Shown one piece after another: positions 61,527 to 64,000 of a stretch of 64,000 nucleotides of DNA; the first letter of the stretch is position 1; each line of letters opens with the position of its first letter. The notes beneath the pieces were generated by a model that made no database searches, was not told where the DNA came from, and saw only the letters and a list, made by a program, of their open reading frames with translations. The translations under genes and the position numbers were made by a program. The DNA comes from Gemmatimonadota bacterium (GTDB lineage Bacteria; Latescibacterota; UBA2968; UBA8231): contig VXML01000029.1 in the NCBI GenBank assembly GCA_009841115.1, positions 1 through 64,000 on the forward strand. The letters are read 5' to 3'.

Positions 61527-63836
61527 TCAGCCAGCCGCTTCCTCTAGCTGATGCTCCTGCAAGGCGGCGACGACCCGGTCCGGACTCATGGGCAACTCGC
61601 CCAAGCGGCAACCTATGGCGTCGTACATGGCGTTGGCAATGGCGGCCATCGGCGGCACCAAGGGCACTTCGCCAACGCCGCGGATCCCGTGCGGGCTAGC
61701 CGGGTTGGGCACTTCGACCAAAATCGTCTCGATCAAGGGAATGTCAAAGGTCGTCGGCATCCGATAGTCGAGGAAGGTCGGGTTGGCCATCTGGCCATCG
61801 TCTGTGTAGAAGTAGCCCTCGGTGAGCGCCCAGCCAATGCCCTGCACGGCCCCGCCCTGGATTTGACCCTCGACATACGAGGGATGGATAGCCTTACCCA
61901 CGTCTTGCACCGCAGTGTAGCGCAAAATCTCGACCTTGCCGGTGTCTGGATCGACCTCCACATCGACGATGTGTACGGCAAAGGCATTGCCCGGGCCGCC
62001 GGCGTTGATCGTGCCCTTGCCGGTAATCGGGCCGCCGGTGCTGCCTTGGCTGGCGGCGACCTCCGCAAAGGTGAGCCGCTGCGTGGGATCGGATTTGCAG
62101 ACAAAGCTGCCGTCTTGGAACTCGACGTCGTCCTCGGCGACCTCTAGCTGCCGTGCAGCGCGCCGGCACATCTCGGCCTTGACGTCCTCGGCCGCGTTGT
62201 AGCAGGCGTGCCCCGTGGCATAGCACACTCTGCTGCCGCCGGTACCGCCGGTGAAGCCAATCGAGCTGGTGTCCGGGATCGAGGGATTGATATCCTCGGC
62301 CTTCAGCCCCAAGGTCTCGGCGACGATCATGGCCATGGCCGCGCGGCTGCCACCAATGTCAACCGAACCTTCGGTCAGGTTGATCGTACCGTTGTCATTG
62401 ACCGCAATGGCGGCCGAAGACATGCCGCCGCCGTTGAACCAAAAGCCACCGGCCACGCCACGTCCCCGATAGGGGCCTTCGAGCTTGGTGTGGTAGTGCT
62501 CCGAGTCCTTGGCGGCTTGCACGGTTTCCTCGCAGCCGATCTGCCCGTACACCGTGCCATCGGCGCGGCGCGTCCCCTCTTTAGCGGAGTTCTGTAACCT
62601 CATCTCCAGCGGGTCCATGCCGATCTTTTCCGCCAGCTCGTCAATGACGCTCTCCGAGGCAAAGGCCGCGTTGGGCGCCCCAGGGGCGCGGTAGGCCGAG
62701 GACTTGGGCTTGTTGACGACCACGTCGTACGCGTCGATGGTGACGTTGGCGATGTAATAAGGCGCGAGAATGCACTGCGCTCCGGCCCCCACGGCCGAGC
62801 CGGGATAGGCCCCGGCCTCGTACGCCATGTAGCAGTGGGCCGCGGTGATGGTGCCGTCGTTTTTGGCCCCCATCTTAATTTTCATATAAGAGCCGGGAGC
62901 TGGGCCAGTCCCCTGAAAGACCTCGGTGCGGCTCATGATCATTTTGACCGGCTGGCCGGTCTTGTGCGACATAATGGCCGCGGCGGGTTCCATATAGGTG
63001 GGGAACTTGCCGCCGAAACCGCCGCCGATTTCGCAGGGGATAACCTTGACCTTGGAGACCGGCACGTTGAGCACTTCCGACACCTGTGAGCGGATCTCAA
63101 ATGGCCCTTGCGTACTCACCCACACGGTGACGCTGCCGTCGTTTTTCCACCACACGGTCGTGTTGTGCGGCTCAATGTAGCCCTGGTGAATGGTGGCCGT
63201 GTGGAATTCGCGCTCGACGATCACGTCAGCCTCGGCAAAGCCCGCTTCGAGGTCGCCCATGGCGTGCTGATTGTGGGTGGCGATATTGCTCTTCTTGCCC
63301 GTGTTCTCGCCGAGGGCGCGGGTGGTGCGGTTTTCGTCGAGCAGTGGGGCGTCGTCGCGCATGGCCTCGCGGATATCCACGACCGGCTCCAAGACCTTGT
63401 ATTCGACCTCGATTAAGTCGAGGGCTTCTTCGGCGATGTGGGGGCTGACCGCGCAGACCGCAGCGACCGCGTGGCCGACGTAGAGCACCTTGTCCGAGGC
63501 CAGCGAGTTCTTGGCGATCTCGCGGACGTTGACGGTGGTTTCGCCGATGTTAGAGAGCTTATCCACGGTCTCGACCAAATCGTTGGCCGTGGCCACGGCG
63601 CGCACTCCGTCGAGCGCGAGGGCTTTGGAGGTGTCGATCGAGATAATCTCGGCGTGGGGGTGCGGGCTGCGCAGGACCTTGCCGTAGAGCAGGCCCGGCA
63701 GGCGCACGTCGGCCCCGTACACCGCAGCTCCGGTGACCTTATCGACGCCGTCGTGGCGGATGGGGCGGGTGCCGATGACTTTGTACTTGCCGTCGGACGT
63801 GTAATCGGGATAATCTTTGCTGGAAAAGGTAGCCAT
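61527..63836 (-). CDS. Xanthine dehydrogenase/CoxL-family molybdopterin subunit
   Basis: The 769-residue large subunit has the two expected domains: the N-terminal hammerhead (RPIRHDGVDKVTGAAVYGADVR) and the molybdopterin domain with GGGFGGKFPTYMEP, SAYRAPGAPNAAFA, and the catalytic Glu in HGIRGVGEVPLVPP. It hydroxylates a heterocycle, aldehyde or CO-like substrate; CoxL's AYRCSF loop is not present, so CO oxidation is unlikely. The FAD and 2Fe-2S subunits are not next to it within the window. AAGGAG precedes the ATG. Confidence 0.9.
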   Translation of the reverse strand: MATFSSKDYPDYTSDGKYKVIGTRPIRHDGVDKVTGAAVYGADVRLPGLLYGKVLRSPHPHAEIISIDTSKALALDGVRAVATANDLVETVDKLSNIGETTVNVREIAKNSLASDKVLYVGHAVAAVCAVSPHIAEEALDLIEVEYKVLEPVVDIREAMRDDAPLLDENRTTRALGENTGKKSNIATHNQHAMGDLEAGFAEADVIVEREFHTATIHQGYIEPHNTTVWWKNDGSVTVWVSTQGPFEIRSQVSEVLNVPVSKVKVIPCEIGGGFGGKFPTYMEPAAAIMSHKTGQPVKMIMSRTEVFQGTGPAPGSYMKIKMGAKNDGTITAAHCYMAYEAGAYPGSAVGAGAQCILAPYYIANVTIDAYDVVVNKPKSSAYRAPGAPNAAFASESVIDELAEKIGMDPLEMRLQNSAKEGTRRADGTVYGQIGCEETVQAAKDSEHYHTKLEGPYRGRGVAGGFWFNGGGMSSAAIAVNDNGTINLTEGSVDIGGSRAAMAMIVAETLGLKAEDINPSIPDTSSIGFTGGTGGSRVCYATGHACYNAAEDVKAEMCRRAARQLEVAEDDVEFQDGSFVCKSDPTQRLTFAEVAASQGSTGGPITGKGTINAGGPGNAFAVHIVDVEVDPDTGKVEILRYTAVQDVGKAIHPSYVEGQIQGGAVQGIGWALTEGYFYTDDGQMANPTFLDYRMPTTFDIPLIETILVEVPNPASPHGIRGVGEVPLVPPMAAIANAMYDAIGCRLGELPMSPDRVVAALQEHQLEEAAG

Positions 63837-63891
63837 GAGGCACTCCTTAATTTAGATGGATTAAGTGTTTTCAGAATTTCTAATCCGTTTT

Positions 63892-63920
63892 AATCTGAAT
63901 GCGATAAACTGCGGCGTCAA
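63892..63920 (-). promoter_or_regulatory. Possible promoter of the molybdenum hydroxylase gene
   Basis: TTGACG at 63920-63915 and CAGATT at 63897-63892 are 17 bases apart; the -10 is poor. GGATTA and TAATCC nearby form an inverted repeat that could be an operator. Confidence 0.33.
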
Positions 63921-63931
63921 GTGAACCTTTT

Positions 63932-64000
63932 ATGACTATTGCTTGGGAAACCCCGTCGAGTTGGCCACGGCTCAGCGACGATGAAATCCACGTCTGGTGC
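63932..64000 (+). CDS. Start of a probable Sfp-type phosphopantetheinyl transferase (truncated by window)
   Basis: Only 23 codons are visible, starting at ATG 63932: MTIAWETPSSWPRLSDDEIH and then VWC. The pattern WP-x-LSDDEIHVW is typical of the N terminus of Sfp/AcpT-type transferases that attach phosphopantetheine to carrier proteins. The gene diverges from the molybdenum hydroxylase. The rest lies outside the window, so the call is tentative. Confidence 0.5.
   Translation, partial: MTIAWETPSSWPRLSDDEIHVWC

Overview
The window comes from a Gram-negative bacterium. It carries a rod-shape and elongasome cluster (MreD, PBP2, RodA, a LysM lytic transglycosylase, a SPOR protein), lipoprotein-like and Tat signals, and secreted proteases ending in a FlgD-type Ig-like domain. 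The mix of secreted TIG/ASH-repeat proteins, a sulfatase, aldo/keto reductases, a DapA-family aldolase and a CoxL-type molybdenum hydroxylase resembles uncultivated FCB-group relatives such as Latescibacterota. That assignment is an inference from gene content; no rRNA or other marker is present. No tRNA, rRNA, CRISPR array, phage or IS element was recognised.

Layout. 1-4.7 kb: a truncated YjbQ-like gene, then sixA, a PtsN-like EIIA, a BatA-like membrane protein and merC. 4.7-19.1 kb: the core of the window, a minus-strand run of 15 closely packed genes: trpE(G), trpG, trpD, trpC, trpS, chorismate mutase, tyrA, an AroA homologue, a 46-codon membrane peptide, aroE, argS, aroK, aroB, rimO, DUF971. 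It is headed by a promoter, a 26-codon leader peptide with three Trp codons and an intrinsic terminator, which together form a classical Trp attenuator. Two members are abnormal: argS has an in-frame TAA in place of a conserved Glu, and the AroA homologue lacks most EPSP synthase active-site residues. 19.1-27.8 kb: two paralogous secreted subtilases with 9 and 3 TIG domains, flanking a Panacea-type toxin-antitoxin pair. 27.8-31 kb: aldo/keto reductase, TSUP permease and a small MacB/FtsX-type ABC transporter. 31-35.8 kb: a polysaccharide operon (DUF255-like lipoprotein, RmlD, dolichol-phosphate-mannose-synthase-like GT2, and a GT2 fused to the membrane half of a polyprenyl glycosylphosphotransferase). 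36-43.4 kb: aldo/keto reductase, ArnT/PMT-like transferase, YwaF-type membrane protein, PPK2, sulfatase, an unknown membrane protein and MazG. 43.4-45.7 kb: a structured leader, an orphan ParA and a sensorless sigma-54 activator. 45.7-54.7 kb: the cell-shape operon with rsfS and mtnA. 54.7-64 kb: an ornithine-cyclodeaminase family enzyme, an ASH-repeat envelope protein, an aminotransferase / DapA-like aldolase / inositol-phosphatase operon, the molybdenum hydroxylase subunit and the first codons of a probable phosphopantetheinyl transferase.

Genes are dense, with many 4-base stop/start overlaps. Several transcription units are headed by a TTGAC(A/G) -35 box with 16-18 bp to a TA-rich -10. The trp/aro cluster makes chorismate (aroB, E, K), leads it to anthranilate and indole-glycerol phosphate (trpE(G), D, C) or to prephenate and 4-hydroxyphenylpyruvate (chorismate mutase, tyrA), and includes the cognate tRNA synthetase. 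trpF and trpBA are not in the window.
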